Positions 1 through 12,287 of a stretch of DNA of 64,000 nt are shown here, piece by piece. The stretch is from the NCBI GenBank assembly GCA_012932295.1, contig JAAONU010000014.1, positions 434,001 through 498,000 of the forward strand, read 5' to 3'. The notes below the pieces were generated by a model that searched no databases, had not been told where the DNA came from, and worked only from the letters and a program-made list of their open reading frames with translations. Position numbers and translations under genes: made by a program. The stretch is from Cyclina sinensis (taxonomy: Eukaryota; Mollusca; Bivalvia; Venerida; Veneridae). The first letter of the stretch is position 1, and each line of letters starts with the position of its first letter.

Positions 1-343
1 CAAATCTATAAATAAAATAAATTTGGACAAAGTGAACAGATATTTTTAGACTTTTATGCCTGATTATTGCTTAATAACAATATTCGAATAGAAGAAAAAA
101 AGCTTCAGGAGATAGCATTATCTGGAAACAGAGACCCCAGTAATATAAATATTCTACAGCTGATTTATTGCCTATGTACTTTTTTCACATAATGTCTATC
201 TTTATTACAACGAATGACCGAAGAAACTCACTATATATTCATTCATCACTTTTGTAGTAATCCAAATCTTTTCTGTGATATTTATGTAAAACAAATGCAA
301 ACAATTAATAAGTGGAACTTATGAAATTACATCTAAAATTGTC

Positions 344-1340
344 TGGATTATAGATTTTTATTCTACCCGGAACATATGGTTGCTGCTTTGTCCGTCTGTC
401 TTTCCGTCTGTCCGTTACGCTTTTGGCCGAAACATAACTCAAAAATTAACATAGGTATTAACTTGAAATTTTATAGGTGGATAGATCTCACGAAGACAAA
501 AATTCAGTGCACTATAACTGTAGCCCTTTACTTTGCAATTTTGGAGTTATTACCCTTTAATGATTTTTTCATACTTAATTTTTGTCCGGAGCGTAACCCT
601 CAAACTAGTAAAGCTATCAACTTGATCTTATGAAAGAAAAGTGCAGAGCATAAGAACCGTCACTATGCACTTCATTTTAGAGTTATTGCCTATTGTTAAC
701 TTTCATACTTAATTTTTTACCCGGAGCATAATTCAAATACTATAAAAGATATCAACATCAAACTTCAAAGGTAAATAGATCATATCAATATCTCTTGCTT
801 AAAACCAGTAACTTTGATTGTGTGTTTTTAGTTGTTTTTGCCCTATATTAATTTTCATATCATATTTCTGTTCGACGAATAACTCGAAGACTATAACAGG
901 TTTATTGATAAAATTTGAAAGATGAATAGATTTCATTGTGAAAAAAGTGCTGTGCATAAAAACTTTAAATCTCTTTGTGTATATTATAGTAGTTGCCCGT
1001 TGTTAATTTCCATACCTTATATTTTATCCAGCACATAACTCAAAGACTTAATCAGTGAAACCGAAAATGTCTGGATCATAGATTTTTATGCTACCCGAAG
1101 CATATAGTTGCCGCTTTGTCCGTCCGTCTTTCAGTTCATACGTCAATGTGTTTGACTAGAACATAATTCAAAACCTAATAAAGGTGTCAACATAAAACTT
1201 CATAAGTGGATAGATCTCGTTGAAGTACAGTGCACAAGCAAGAACTGTATCTTTCTATTGCATAATTTTGGAGTTATTGCCCTTTGTACATTTTTATACT
1301 TATTTTTTATCCAGACCATAACTCATGCACCCTATAAGAT
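344..1340. repeat. Interspersed repeat with ~150-bp internal units
   Basis: Two related blocks start at about 344 and 1066. Each opens with 'gtctggat(t/c)atagattttta', then a CCGTC/CTGTC-rich stretch. Within them a unit recurs about every 130-160 bp (near 436, 597, 727, 878, 1033, 1150). Each unit runs from a 'cataactcaaa'-type start through 'gatagatc' and 'gagttattgcccttt' to a 'catacttaatttttt' end. No long ORF runs through it. From general knowledge, units of this style are common in bivalve genomes, but I cannot name the family. Confidence 0.7.
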
Positions 1341-2125
1341 AGCTTATATATAATATTATTTTCTAGCATACATTATTTTTAAAGGCAATAATTTGTGTTT
1401 AAAACAAATGTGTATTTACAATGCAATATGTCGTTATATGAACTAATTTCAATAATAATTGCGCCGTCCATTTATGTACCTATTATTAAATTCAATTCCT
1501 TCGGAATTTCTTTCAGCACAATAAAGTACATTTTGTTGTTTTCCTGCTGTAAGTTCTGAATCCTATAAATGATAGCAGTTCGGGGAACATTACCCGGTTT
1601 CACCGTTTTCTTTAGCTTTTACAATATTTTTAATAATTGCTGTCAAGGCAAAAACATGATCGACCGTGATTATTCACTTGTTGAAGAGACTAGATCTTAA
1701 ATCTGTATCACTGGGGCATTCTAATAGCAGAACGAAGAGTCACTTAAAGATGCAATTTGCGTGATATGAAATCGTGTCTGCAGGAAGTGTTTGTTTAGAT
1801 ATCTATGCAGAATCTTCTCATATTTTTATATATGACTTTGGACTTTGGAAAAGACAAGCAGTTTGTATCGACTATTCCAAGGTTACAACTTCTAATGGCC
1901 TTCCGTCTAGACCACTGGTTCCAAAACAAAACAAAAAACAAACATATAAAATATTCCCTGACGCAGTAGTCAGAGGCTGAATTTACACAAATAGATGCAG
2001 AACTCGACCGTTCAGAAAGTCTACATTTGTAATAATGAATTTGATTTTAGGCCAAAAAGCACTATAAGTCCAAAAGCTGGCATTTTGAACGAGCCTCTTA
2101 CGCACTCTCGTAACAAAAAGAAATA

Positions 2126-3188
2126 CAGTCGACTCCGCTTATAACGAACTCAATGGGACATTCAAATATCGTTCGTTATATCCGAAGTTCGCTAAAAGCG
2201 AAGTAGCAACAACTTTCGCGGACTTGTTTAGGTGGACAAATTTGCCGTGAAAAAGCATACCTGTCACCGGTCACTTGTGCAATCGGTATTTTACGGCAGC
2301 GGTAATTTTATGCGGGGCAATTTATTGTACACTATATTATGCACATGCATTTGATTTATTGTAAACAAAAGTTTCACAGTTTATATGCATAATTTATACA
2401 TTTATTTAATTCAAACGAAATGTTGAACTACTTGAGCATTCGTTTAGGCATTGTCTATAAACGTTACATGCGAAAGAAATCAGTTATTTTGGATTGTCAT
2501 TTTCTTGCGAGCGGGAGATAGACAATCCGACTCATATGCCGACTTTATAGCATCGCGGTTTTTTAGAATATTGCTGAGTGTGCTTTTCTTTAATCCATAT
2601 TTTTCAGCAATTTGCGTTTTTGATAATTTTCCATCATCAATTTCATTAAGAACTCCAATTTTAATGTCCAGAGAAATCGCCTTTCGTTTATTTCCAGTTT
2701 TTGATGGCGTTGCCATTTTTACACTGTAATTTTACAAAATAATTTAATACTAGCAAAGCAATTATTGCAATACATGTAGTTTGTGAGAACATTTTACTAA
2801 AATCTTTATTCCCTGAAGGCATAACTTACCTGTGCAATCACTCGATTAAATAATTATCGGATAGCGGTATTTATGTACTGATCATGAATCGAGCGCATCC
2901 CGATTTTCAATTATGAGGGTTCGTTTCAACCTTGGAAATTTACGTTTTTGTTTCTCCATTTGGGACTGGAAAAAAAATGGTTCGCTATAGCCGAGGAAAT
3001 TTACGTGTTTTTCTCCGTTTGGGACTTGAAAAATGGTTCGCTATAGCCGAAAATTCGTTATAAGCGAGTACGTAATAAGCGATGTGATTTAACAAAAAAT
3101 AAAGAAGGAATCGGCCTGGGATGTCAGAATTAGTTGGCTATAGCCGATAATTCGTTATAACCGAGTTCGTTATAAGTGGAGTCGACTG
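2126..3188 (-). mobile_element. pogo/Tigger-like DNA transposon, internally deleted
   Basis: The ends form terminal inverted repeats of about 26 bp: CAGTCGACTCCGCTTATAAC at 2126 onward, and its reverse complement with one difference ending at 3188. TA dinucleotides flank both ends (2124-2125 and 3189-3190), as expected for Tc1/mariner/pogo target duplications. Inside, short 'ggttcgctatagccga' and 'ttcgttataagcgag' motifs recur near the right end (about 2980-3070). The only coding remnant is the N-terminal DNA-binding part of a transposase on the minus strand; the catalytic domain is absent, so the element is non-autonomous. At 1063 bp it is short for the family. Confidence 0.85.
2480..2716 (-). 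pseudogene. Truncated Tigger/CENP-B-type transposase, HTH domain only
   Basis: A 78-residue ORF starts at an ATG. A basic start is followed by a psq/CENP-B N-terminal helix-turn-helix pattern: KRKAISLDIKIGVLNEIDDG at about residues 11-30, then AEKYGLKKSTLSNILKNRD. In the family this domain binds the element's terminal repeats. Full pogo/Tigger transposases are several hundred residues and carry a DDE nuclease domain; here the frame stops soon after the first HTH and nothing recognisable follows towards 2126. It is therefore a deletion derivative. Domestication as a small DNA-binding protein is possible but unsupported. Confidence 0.8.
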
Positions 3189-3190
3189 TA

Positions 3191-6100
3191 ATGCATAAAA
3201 AAATCACGGAAACAAAGCGACTCAAATCTGTTCCTGCTGAGTCATGAATAACGATTAAACGAACGCTCCAAACAATTGAACAAACGAATTAATAACCATT
3301 TGCAGTTGTCAGAGGTTGATCTTGGGGAAGCAGGTGTGCACTCGGTCGAAACAATCTGTTAAAACCTAAACCATTAGGACAGAATAAAAGGAAGTTCTTT
3401 TATTTTCTGTATATATATCTAAGGGGATTTTTCTGTACGGAAAATTGCCAGTATTAAATTCCTATTTGTACAATTGGAGCGGGGTTAGTGTTATCCAATA
3501 TTATGTAATTCTATGTTTTGATTGGCTGTTAGAAGATCCGATTATTGCCGAAGCATTACGTATTTTTACGATGTACTAACTGTTGAATCAATTTGCGAAG
3601 TTGTGTTATTCCGGAAATCCTCGGAGAGAATCACGGACAGAATCACGTGACTGTCTGATAATATTGTGTAGTTATTGTTTGAAATCTATTAATAGTAACA
3701 AGTAACTGATAAGAGATATAGGTAACTTTTTGAAGGCTGGCAAAAATATGGCGGTTGATAAAAATGCAAAACATAGTAATTTTGTAATTACAGTTACAAA
3801 GTCATTTTTCATCAAACAATTCAATATTTTATATCATTTAAAAGGTCTGTCAACTCATATTTTACATATATAAAAATAATTTTCAAAACTGTTCACTTTC
3901 TTGTTTGTAAATGGTTAAACTTAGTGCATCTAAGCTTCTAGGAAAATGCTGAAAAAAAATGCTGAAATGACAGGTATAAATTAGTTTAGTTTACTTTTTT
4001 AAAAGCAAAAGTTCAAAATCTGCTTATATTTTCAAAATATCAATTTAAAGAGCTTTCAAATGATGTAAAATGATACAATGTTTATGTTTAATGTTTTCAG
4101 ATAATAAAATTCGGCTCACAAAGAAAAAAGACATCTAAAGTTAAAGATTCTGTCTGGTTCCCGGTGGTACTTTGCTATGACAGTGACTGTTCCTCATCTG
4201 GTCTTTAATATGTTGAATTATATCAAAGTAATCAAAGCTTGGTCATAATTTATTATCATAATTGATATTTTAAGTATAAGTCATAGTTTATTATCATAAT
4301 TGATATTTCAAGTATATTTGTTATTCTATTCAAGCAAGTTTGTTATTCTGTTCAAGCATGCTATTCCATATAATTCATGTTATTTTGTTACTAAACAAAA
4401 CAAACACTCTTTCAGTATCATAATTATCACCATTAACATCAAGAGATATATGGAAATAAAAAGTTGAACAAATATGTTGTTGTTTTTCTTCAAAAATAGG
4501 CATTACCTAAGATATAATTTGTCTGAACAGAAAGGTCTTGAATTTAAAGATATATAGTAAATTTCTATTAGCACCTGCAAACAAAATAGAGTGCTGTAGC
4601 TTAAGGTTCCTTAAAAATACAATAAAAACCGTACACTCAAATGGACGCATGTCCATTTGAATTTTCCTTGTTTATTTCTGAGCAAAACAAATACACCGAA
4701 ACTGCATCTAAAATGATGAGAAAAATGTTCTTCGTGGCATGACATTCTTCGAGTTTTGAAAAACAAGCATGCTCTTTAATAACGTATATTTTTATAAAAT
4801 GTGCTTACCTTTTTCAGCCTTGTTTTGGTCGAGGGCTCTACAACGGAAGTGTCGAGGGCTCTCATTTAAACAGATCACCAAAATGTGAAAGAGCCACCGT
4901 TTAGTAGGGGTGAAATACAGGAACAAAAAGATTTACTGAATGTAAAAAGATTAGACATGATGACGTTGTAATTGTTTTTGCAGCTTATGTAGTTCTCAGA
5001 CACGTTGTGCTTAATACGATAGAATAAACTTCAGAACATTTTATTATCTCATGAGAGTTCATAAAAAGGCGAAATAGCGATATTATTCTTATCTATCTAA
5101 CAGTAAAAGGAGCAGACTGAACAGAAGATTGCCTAATACCTCGGACTGTCAAGTGCATTGATTGTTTCGCGCCATGACAAACTTTCAAACCACGACTGAC
5201 CAATATGAAAGAAGTGATCAATTTTCACATAATGTGAAAAGAAATCTGTTTCTTGATTAATTATGCAAAAACTCAGACTCAATTCTGATTAGCCGTACTT
5301 TATACAAGACCTGTGTAAAGACCAAAGTCGGGACGAGATTGTGTTCTTTAACTTCCTTTACCTTTTAAGTAAATAGATAGTTGAAGTGAATCATTATCTC
5401 TTAGAGTTCTCTTTAATTTAAGTATAATTGGTTTGCAGTAGCATTTCTGATCAAATATATCTAATTTTATTTTGAGTGATCGTGAATCAAGTTAAGACCA
5501 TCTAGTAAAAGTATGAATTTATAATTAAACACATTAATAACAGGACGTTAAAAGTATTTTACAATATGACATGAATCAATATTATATTATATATTCCATC
5601 AGTATAAATCTAAAAGATTTCAAGTAATTTTATTTGCACTTTTTGCTTTCTAGTTTAGAAAATTCTACAGCAGTTTTTGCACATATTTCCTTGTATGTAT
5701 TGGCTTTCTAAAACCATTCAGGACACTCGTATTCTGTTATTGGACTAACAACCACTTGGAACTATCTGAACTGAACTTCTGCCACAATGCAGATAAACCT
5801 CTGGAATTATGTATTTGTAAGGTAAGCATATATATTTTGTTTAATATTTGACTGTTTCAAAATTTAGAATTACTTTAATCGGTTACCATCTGATTTACTC
5901 GAAAATTTGTATACTAAGTTTTACTCGTTTAATTTGTGTTTTTTTTTTGTTGTTGTTGTTTTTTTGACAGAAACATCCTTCGTTATCGACTCAGAAAATA
6001 TGAAGACCTTTCTACTGTAGATATTCAACAAGTGCAATTTATTTTAGCTCGAGTTTTCATTTTTCAATTACGGTCAGTTGAATGATAGGATAAAAACAGC

Positions 6101-7889
6101 ATATTGCAATAATTATTGTCAAATACAGTATTGATCAATTGTAGAATATTTACAAAATACTAAAAAAAGTTAACATATTTCTGTTAAAATCTTTACCCAT
6201 TTTGCATAAACACGGATTTCAATGTTCCGGCCTATTTATTTAGATAGAAACTACGGCCCACTCAATGATCAGTATCAATTTTTGTTATAAAGAAAGGTAT
6301 CTCAGGAGAAATTACTTTTTATTTATATATATTTTTTATTTATATATTTATATTTTTGTTGCTTAACATTATATTTGCTTAAACATTTACAATTGCTGTT
6401 GGCAATGGGTTCCTGTTTTTTGTTGTTGTTTTGTTTGGTTTTTATTTCAAAATAAACGTTATGGTATAAGTAGTTTGACGTCACTGTAAACTAAATACTT
6501 TCACAGTACATCTATTTTTCGATAAAACAAATGTTTCACGATTTTTAAATATACATTAATATTGCCCAAAAAAATAAGTAACTTTTTTTAGAAATGCTAA
6601 TAAAATGGGTAATAAAAAGGCTTGAGACAACTAATTTATCACTTAACAGATAATCAGTTAAAGATAGGGCATCTTTCAAATGCGATAAGTGTTTCATTCT
6701 GTCTCTGAAAGGAGGAATTAAAAAGTGACCTTTTTTTTGGAAGGTTTTATTATTCTGAAACTGAAAATAAGAAGGACACAGTGCTAATGGTTTGCTGTCA
6801 AAAACATGAAAAAGAAATGTAATTCTTCCTAGGAAAACATCCAAAACATCAATAACCAGCATCAAAGTTCATGTAATTTACAGCGCTTTAAATGATTGAC
6901 AACACGGCAAACTTTACGTTTCGGGGATCAGATCACATAAATTAAGGTTCCACATAAACATCATAAGGGTCATATGTTAATAGTCTTCAAGTGTCCACAC
7001 TTTTTCTCTGAAATCTGTCAGTACTGAAATATTATTTTGTCTTGTACAAGATTAATGCTGATATTCTAGAGCGTCTTTCTTTTGGTGATATCCGACCAAT
7101 TGTTTTTGTCATATACAATTTCCGGTAAGTTCTCAACACAGAAGAAAAAAGTAATAATTTGAGTATGTGCCTACCGAATTGAATGATTGAATAAGTGTTT
7201 TTATATTCTCTATGAACGCATCATTGTAAATGCAGTATAGTTTACAGACAAAATTTCTTCCGTTATAACAAAAGTTAGTATAATTTGCATATGCAGGGGA
7301 GACACATAATAAATTGTCTAATAAATGCATTCAAATTAGAATAAATTAATAAATGAATAAATTCGGTTGATATCTGTAGAATCAAAAAACAATTATGAGA
7401 CAAGAGGTTTGGTAAGGTGAATAAACAGTGAGGATAAGTACACGGCTCTTTTATTAAACATTAATTGTCGACATATAGCATCATATCGAGGTCAAAACAA
7501 TTACCTTGCAATACACCAGTGAATACCAAAGATCAATATTTTCTAAAACTGACAATAGTCATTTGCTTTCTTCGGAATGGAGAAAATTTTACGCGAAAAT
7601 TTGAAGTTTTTGAATATTTTTTATCTAAGTATGTTTCAGTGAGTACGTTTTGTGCGATGTAAAAACATATAAAAAATAGGGCGTAGTTTGTTTTTCATTT
7701 AGAATGTTCTAAAGATAATTTTTTGCACTGCTCAGTACAGTTTATTATATATCTCCAACAATAAAACTTCAAGAATCACATCTGAAATTGCGTAAAATAA
7801 TTCCACAAATTAAATAATCCTGGTTAGTTTTTACAGAATAATTAACAAAAACTTGACCCTTGTCCCCATTAAATACAACAAATAATTTA
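3191..7889. other. Gene-free intergenic stretch
   Basis: AT-rich sequence with short poly-T and (TTG)n runs (near 5940 and 6420). I found no exon with both splice borders and an open frame, no RNA gene and no clear mobile element apart from the small duplications at 4242-4361. ORFs here are short and of random composition. Confidence 0.5.
4242..4361. repeat. Two adjacent short tandem duplications
   Basis: A 38-bp segment starting 'gtcataatttattatcataa' at 4242 is repeated at 4280. Immediately after it, a 22-bp segment 'tttgttattctattcaagca' at 4317 is repeated at 4339 with few changes. These look like recent local slippage duplications. Confidence 0.7.
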
Positions 7890-8375
7890 AGATTGATGAG
7901 TTAATACAAGCGCATGTGCAAACAAACCAAAAAAGAAAATGCAAGAGCCTATGTTCTTTTAAAAGCCATTTGACGTTGTTTAAAACTTCAGATTTAGAGC
8001 AGTTCCAGTTTCTTCTACGATCTGGTTACAGTAATCATCTGAGTGCCATTCTACATATGCAAATCAAAATTTTTGAACTTCAAAACAGAACAACATGGCT
8101 TGAAGGAATCACAGGAGAAAGAATCACACAAGGAACATTTCTGTGAAATAATTTTGAAATTTGGAGAATGGTTTGAAGAGTACAGTTGCTATGACTATCA
8201 GAGATCTATATTGAACCATTCATTTTTAAGGAATTTGAAAAAAGGACGAAAGATGGAATTTTCCATTTAGGAGATGTCGTTTCAAGGAAAATGTTGACGA
8301 CAGACGACGAAGAGTCATCCTACCTAACAGATCATCCTTAAGCACTTCGTGCTCAGGTGAGCTAAAACGCAGAGA
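7890..8375 (+). repeat. Decayed interspersed repeat with hairpin-like end
   Basis: The segment ends with 'agcacttcgtgctcaggtga' followed by 'gctaaaac', and just before that carries a 'gttgacgacagacgacga' motif. From general knowledge, this combination of an ACGACAGACGACG stretch and a terminal GAGC..GCTC hairpin with GGTGAGCTAA marks a very common bivalve repeat. The coding-like ORFs inside are out of frame with each other and show no domain. The left border is uncertain. Confidence 0.45.
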
Positions 8376-11055
8376 AAAGAAAAGCTACACATTTCTTACC
8401 AAGTCTCATTTTAAACTATTGTTTACCATACCACAAAGGATTTGGAAAAAAAAGAAAATGTTTGATTTCAAGTTATTTTTGTGTTTGTTTTTGTTTTCTT
8501 CTGTCTTAAAGAAGACAAATGATGTTTTAGCAAAACAAATTCACCATTGTTTCTTTTGTCATTTATAATGAAATATGAAATAAGAAAAAATATGTGACTC
8601 GTATGAATAATAGTATATGCCAATATTCTGACAATCATTATTCCGACTTTGATAAAACAGTAAATAACAAAATTAAGATTATCTGACAAGATTTAAAATG
8701 ATTTTAAACAAAAACAGATAATTCATTTTGAAATTGTTGGATCAATGAAGATAGGACAACAGGTCTGTACATAAACATTGGGCGAATGATCGCATCGCTC
8801 TCTTAAACCATTTTATACAGATACAATAAAGTTTGACATATTGCTATATCTAAAAGTAAAATTCTAAGATATGAAAAAGATTGAAAATAGCAAATTCTTT
8901 GGTTGACAAGAGTTGTTAAAGTGGATTACAAGTGTTGAAGAAGCATCAATTTACAATTGAACTAAATTACTGTGTTTCAAAACAAATACAAACTGATAAA
9001 TAGTAGATTCTTTGACTGACAATATGTTGCCATGAAAAAATTATAGCTTGGCATTAAGCATGAAAACTATTGGTTTAAGTGTATTGATTGACAGTGTAGT
9101 TTTAATTTACAAAAATATCGGACAACTTGTTGTCTTTATTAGTACTTATTGGTTTTAGTTTTATCTTTGAAGATTACTTTAAACAAAGAAGACTTGGAGC
9201 ATAATGCAAAAAACAAAGATCTTCTCGGCTTCATTTATGGTGAAATACCAACAGGTGAAGAGCTATATTAAAAGAATCATTTTACAAACTCGGGTAGACT
9301 TGATGTTTTGTACTTACTATTAACAGAAATCCATATTCAAAGTGTCAACTATCGATCTAACATAAGTTTTTTAAAATCAAAAATATGTAAACTTCAGGTT
9401 GGTTTCACCAGCTGTTACTTACTGACAAACAAACGAAGGGTTTGTCAATGCCATACTATCAAACTATCATTGTATTTTGCTGAATACTCTTGTGACAGAC
9501 AATGTAGACATTTCGCCAATATTGACATGACCCTAATGCTGTTAATATTGGACCCCTATTTATATGATTTGTTCCCCGAAATGTAATAGATTGCCAAGTC
9601 GTCAATCATTTAACGCTGTTAACATCGTGAGTACTGATGCTGGTAATTGATCTGGAAGATGTTTTCATTAGATATATTATAAATATTTGTTACTGTATTT
9701 TTCCAAATCGAATATTGAAAGTGTATTTCTGCAGAAAAGACCTTTACATTTAGATATTATTTCTATTAATGCATTTAACTACATGTTTTGTCCATTTCTG
9801 TTAACCGTCTACATTTAGATTAGAAGGCTTATTTTTCTAGTAAAAATAATATCCCTCAAGGAGGTTAATTTTTGTGAATTTAAACAATGCATTCAGAAAA
9901 TTACTAAGAGATTAACTCTTGTTAACTATACTCTGCAAGCAATAATCCTTTTTTAAAGTTAATTCAAAAACCCTGTGTCGTAATCAGCATTCTAGTGTCT
10001 GATAAAATAAAGTCGTTTAACAGTGCATTGAGAATATTGCCAAAATGTGTACGATAATGACTCTTGCAATCATCTCTTTTTTTAAAGAGTTTATTTAAAA
10101 CCGAATGTTGCCGCTTTCATGGAAACTTCCAATGTAAAACATATCAAAATACTATCGTAATATACTTGGAGAACATTCGATTTTATCGGAGCTTTGACTG
10201 ATCACTGAATAAAACTCCTATTGAACAAAAATGGGTCAGATGAGATGATCTGCAGAATTATATTACAAATAACGGCGTCAGCAGAAGCATTCCAATATTT
10301 TACATTTGACGCAAACATTTTATACTTTTCTATTCATATTTTCTATATATTCGTCTTTTTAATATTACTTAAGTGTAAATTAGAATATGAAAGTCCAGAC
10401 ACAGTCCAGTGTAAATATAGAAAAATAGGCTAATTCAAATTACGGTACAAATCATTTCTCAAGAACGGAGAGTCATGTACATCATCATGTATTTTATGCA
10501 TCTGTATTAATAACGATGATTTATGAAGGTTATATATGTTATAATCTATTGCTAATATTTGCAAATGACATGTTTCCTTTGATAGCTTCTTGTTGATTTT
10601 TATTTGTTGTTTGTTCTTCTAAAGGCCTCATTGAAAATAAGAGATTTAATACATTTTTATGTACTATGTATATATTTCATGTAATGTTTTAAATGAGTTT
10701 ACCTTCAAACGTTAAGCTATTATTAATTTTTATTGTTATCCTTCTGAACATCCGAAAACAATGTTGTTCGTCTTTTGAATCTGCGTAGAACTTCATGCTG
10801 TTCATTTACATCCTCAATATCAGTCCTTAATTTACGATTCCAGTTACATTTAGAGGATAACTCACTAGTCAGCTGACTTTGATTATAATTATATTGCTGG
10901 AAATGTGCTTTGTGTATGCGTTTTCTGTCTAAATAATTGTTGAAGACGCTTCCACTAATTTTATCCAAAATAACAAAAAATTACAGAAAGTTTTAATTAA
11001 TAGTTTTGTATTTTATCGAGTACATATATAGAATCAGTAACAAAGTTGTAGATTC
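8376..11055. other. Gene-poor AT-rich stretch
   Basis: No supported exon, RNA gene or transposon end was found apart from the weak exon-like ORF at 10723-10968. Short ORFs here have the lysine/isoleucine/phenylalanine-rich composition expected of random AT-rich DNA. Confidence 0.45.
10723..10968 (-). CDS. Unrecognised exon-like ORF (possible terminal exon)
   Basis: An open frame of about 80 codons on the minus strand ends in TAA. It is charged and polar, with stretches such as LRRFKRRTTLFSDVQKDNN near the C-terminus, unlike the hydrophobic random ORFs around it. There is no ATG at its start, and a possible splice acceptor (..aaaattag) lies near 10950, so it could be a last exon. I recognise no domain, found no upstream exon, and the neighbouring fucosyltransferase gene already has its own stop. 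Chance remains likely. Confidence 0.2.
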   Translation of the reverse strand: MDKISGSVFNNYLDRKRIHKAHFQQYNYNQSQLTSELSSKCNWNRKLRTDIEDVNEQHEVLRRFKRRTTLFSDVQKDNNKN

Positions 11056-11059
11056 TCGA

Positions 11060-11520
11060 TATTAATGATAAATTATTTCTGCTACAAAATTAAAAAATTG
11101 ACAGAAATATTTAAGTAAACAATATTTGACAATTTAGATGATGGCTTTAGCCCTTTTTTTCTATTTCATAAATCGTGTTGTTTGGTAAACACTTACAACA
11201 GGACATTTATCTACTACAATTTTACATTTCTGCTACACAAATATAAATCAACAAAACTTTGCATATAAACATTGATTATTTAAATAATAGTTTTGGTACA
11301 ATTTGTTTCTATTCATATATCGTTAAATGTTTGGCAGTGTGTAAATAAAACCTTACGTCAGGATTTTAGTCCATCATTATTATAAATTTCTATTCCGCAA
11401 AAATAAATTGACAACTTTTTTAAATACACAACTTTGATAATATTTAATGATGGTTTTGGTATCATGTTTTTTCTGTTTATAAATCGTTAGATGTTTGGCA
11501 ATTTATAAATAAACACTAAA
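11060..11520. repeat. Three diverged tandem units of ~150-170 bp
   Basis: Three neighbouring segments share the order 'aaataaattgacaa', 'tttgataatatttaatgatg', 'gttttggta', 'cataaatcgtta', 'gatgtttggca', 'taaataaacac'. The second (about 11220-11360) and third (about 11390-11520) are closest; the first (about 11090-11200) is more worn. No coding potential. Confidence 0.6.
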
Positions 11521-12287
11521 GTTATGTTTCTGTATCACGACTATTCATGAACAGAAATTAAGATCCAACGACAATGTTTTTTATAAACTGTAATCAATAG
11601 ACAATCCCCTTAATCTCTTAATAAAAAGGTGTCTCTTGGCATTGATAAAAACCCGGTCACTCTTATATTTAGTTAGAACATAACGTTGTTTTTCTACTAT
11701 GCGAAAAATAATTAAAAAACTATTGTCTGACTGATGCCTTGATTATTGCTTATCCCTTTATTTTTTATTTGAATTCGTTTCTGAACAAATGCTGTGAATC
11801 TAAATAACAATTGTCATTGATTTTAAATAATATATATAAAAACATTTGTAATCTATCTTTATCTGAAGGTTCGAGTCTGTAACTAAAAGGGTCTTGAAGG
11901 ACTTGTCCCGTCAACTTGGAAATTGACAAGGGTGATGGACACAAAATACAGTACAGGGAAAGTTATGGTTCTTGTGTAATGCACTCCTCTTTTATCATTT
12001 CTATCCAAGTATGGCGTTTCAAGTCTGTATTTTGGTAAACGATCTATACAAGATCATTATTATTTTCATATCATTTTCACTCCTGGTATCATATGGGATC
12101 AGAGGTATCCTTTATAATTGCAACCAATGTTCTTCAAACTTTACGTACTTCGTGCACATATAATGTAAGCCATGAAAAAAGATTATTTCTTTCTTTCAAA
12201 CAAAACTATCGATTTCATTGAGTTTTCTATGATCACTCTCAAAAATGTATATTTATATAATTTGTTCGACAACCCATAAGAAGATTA

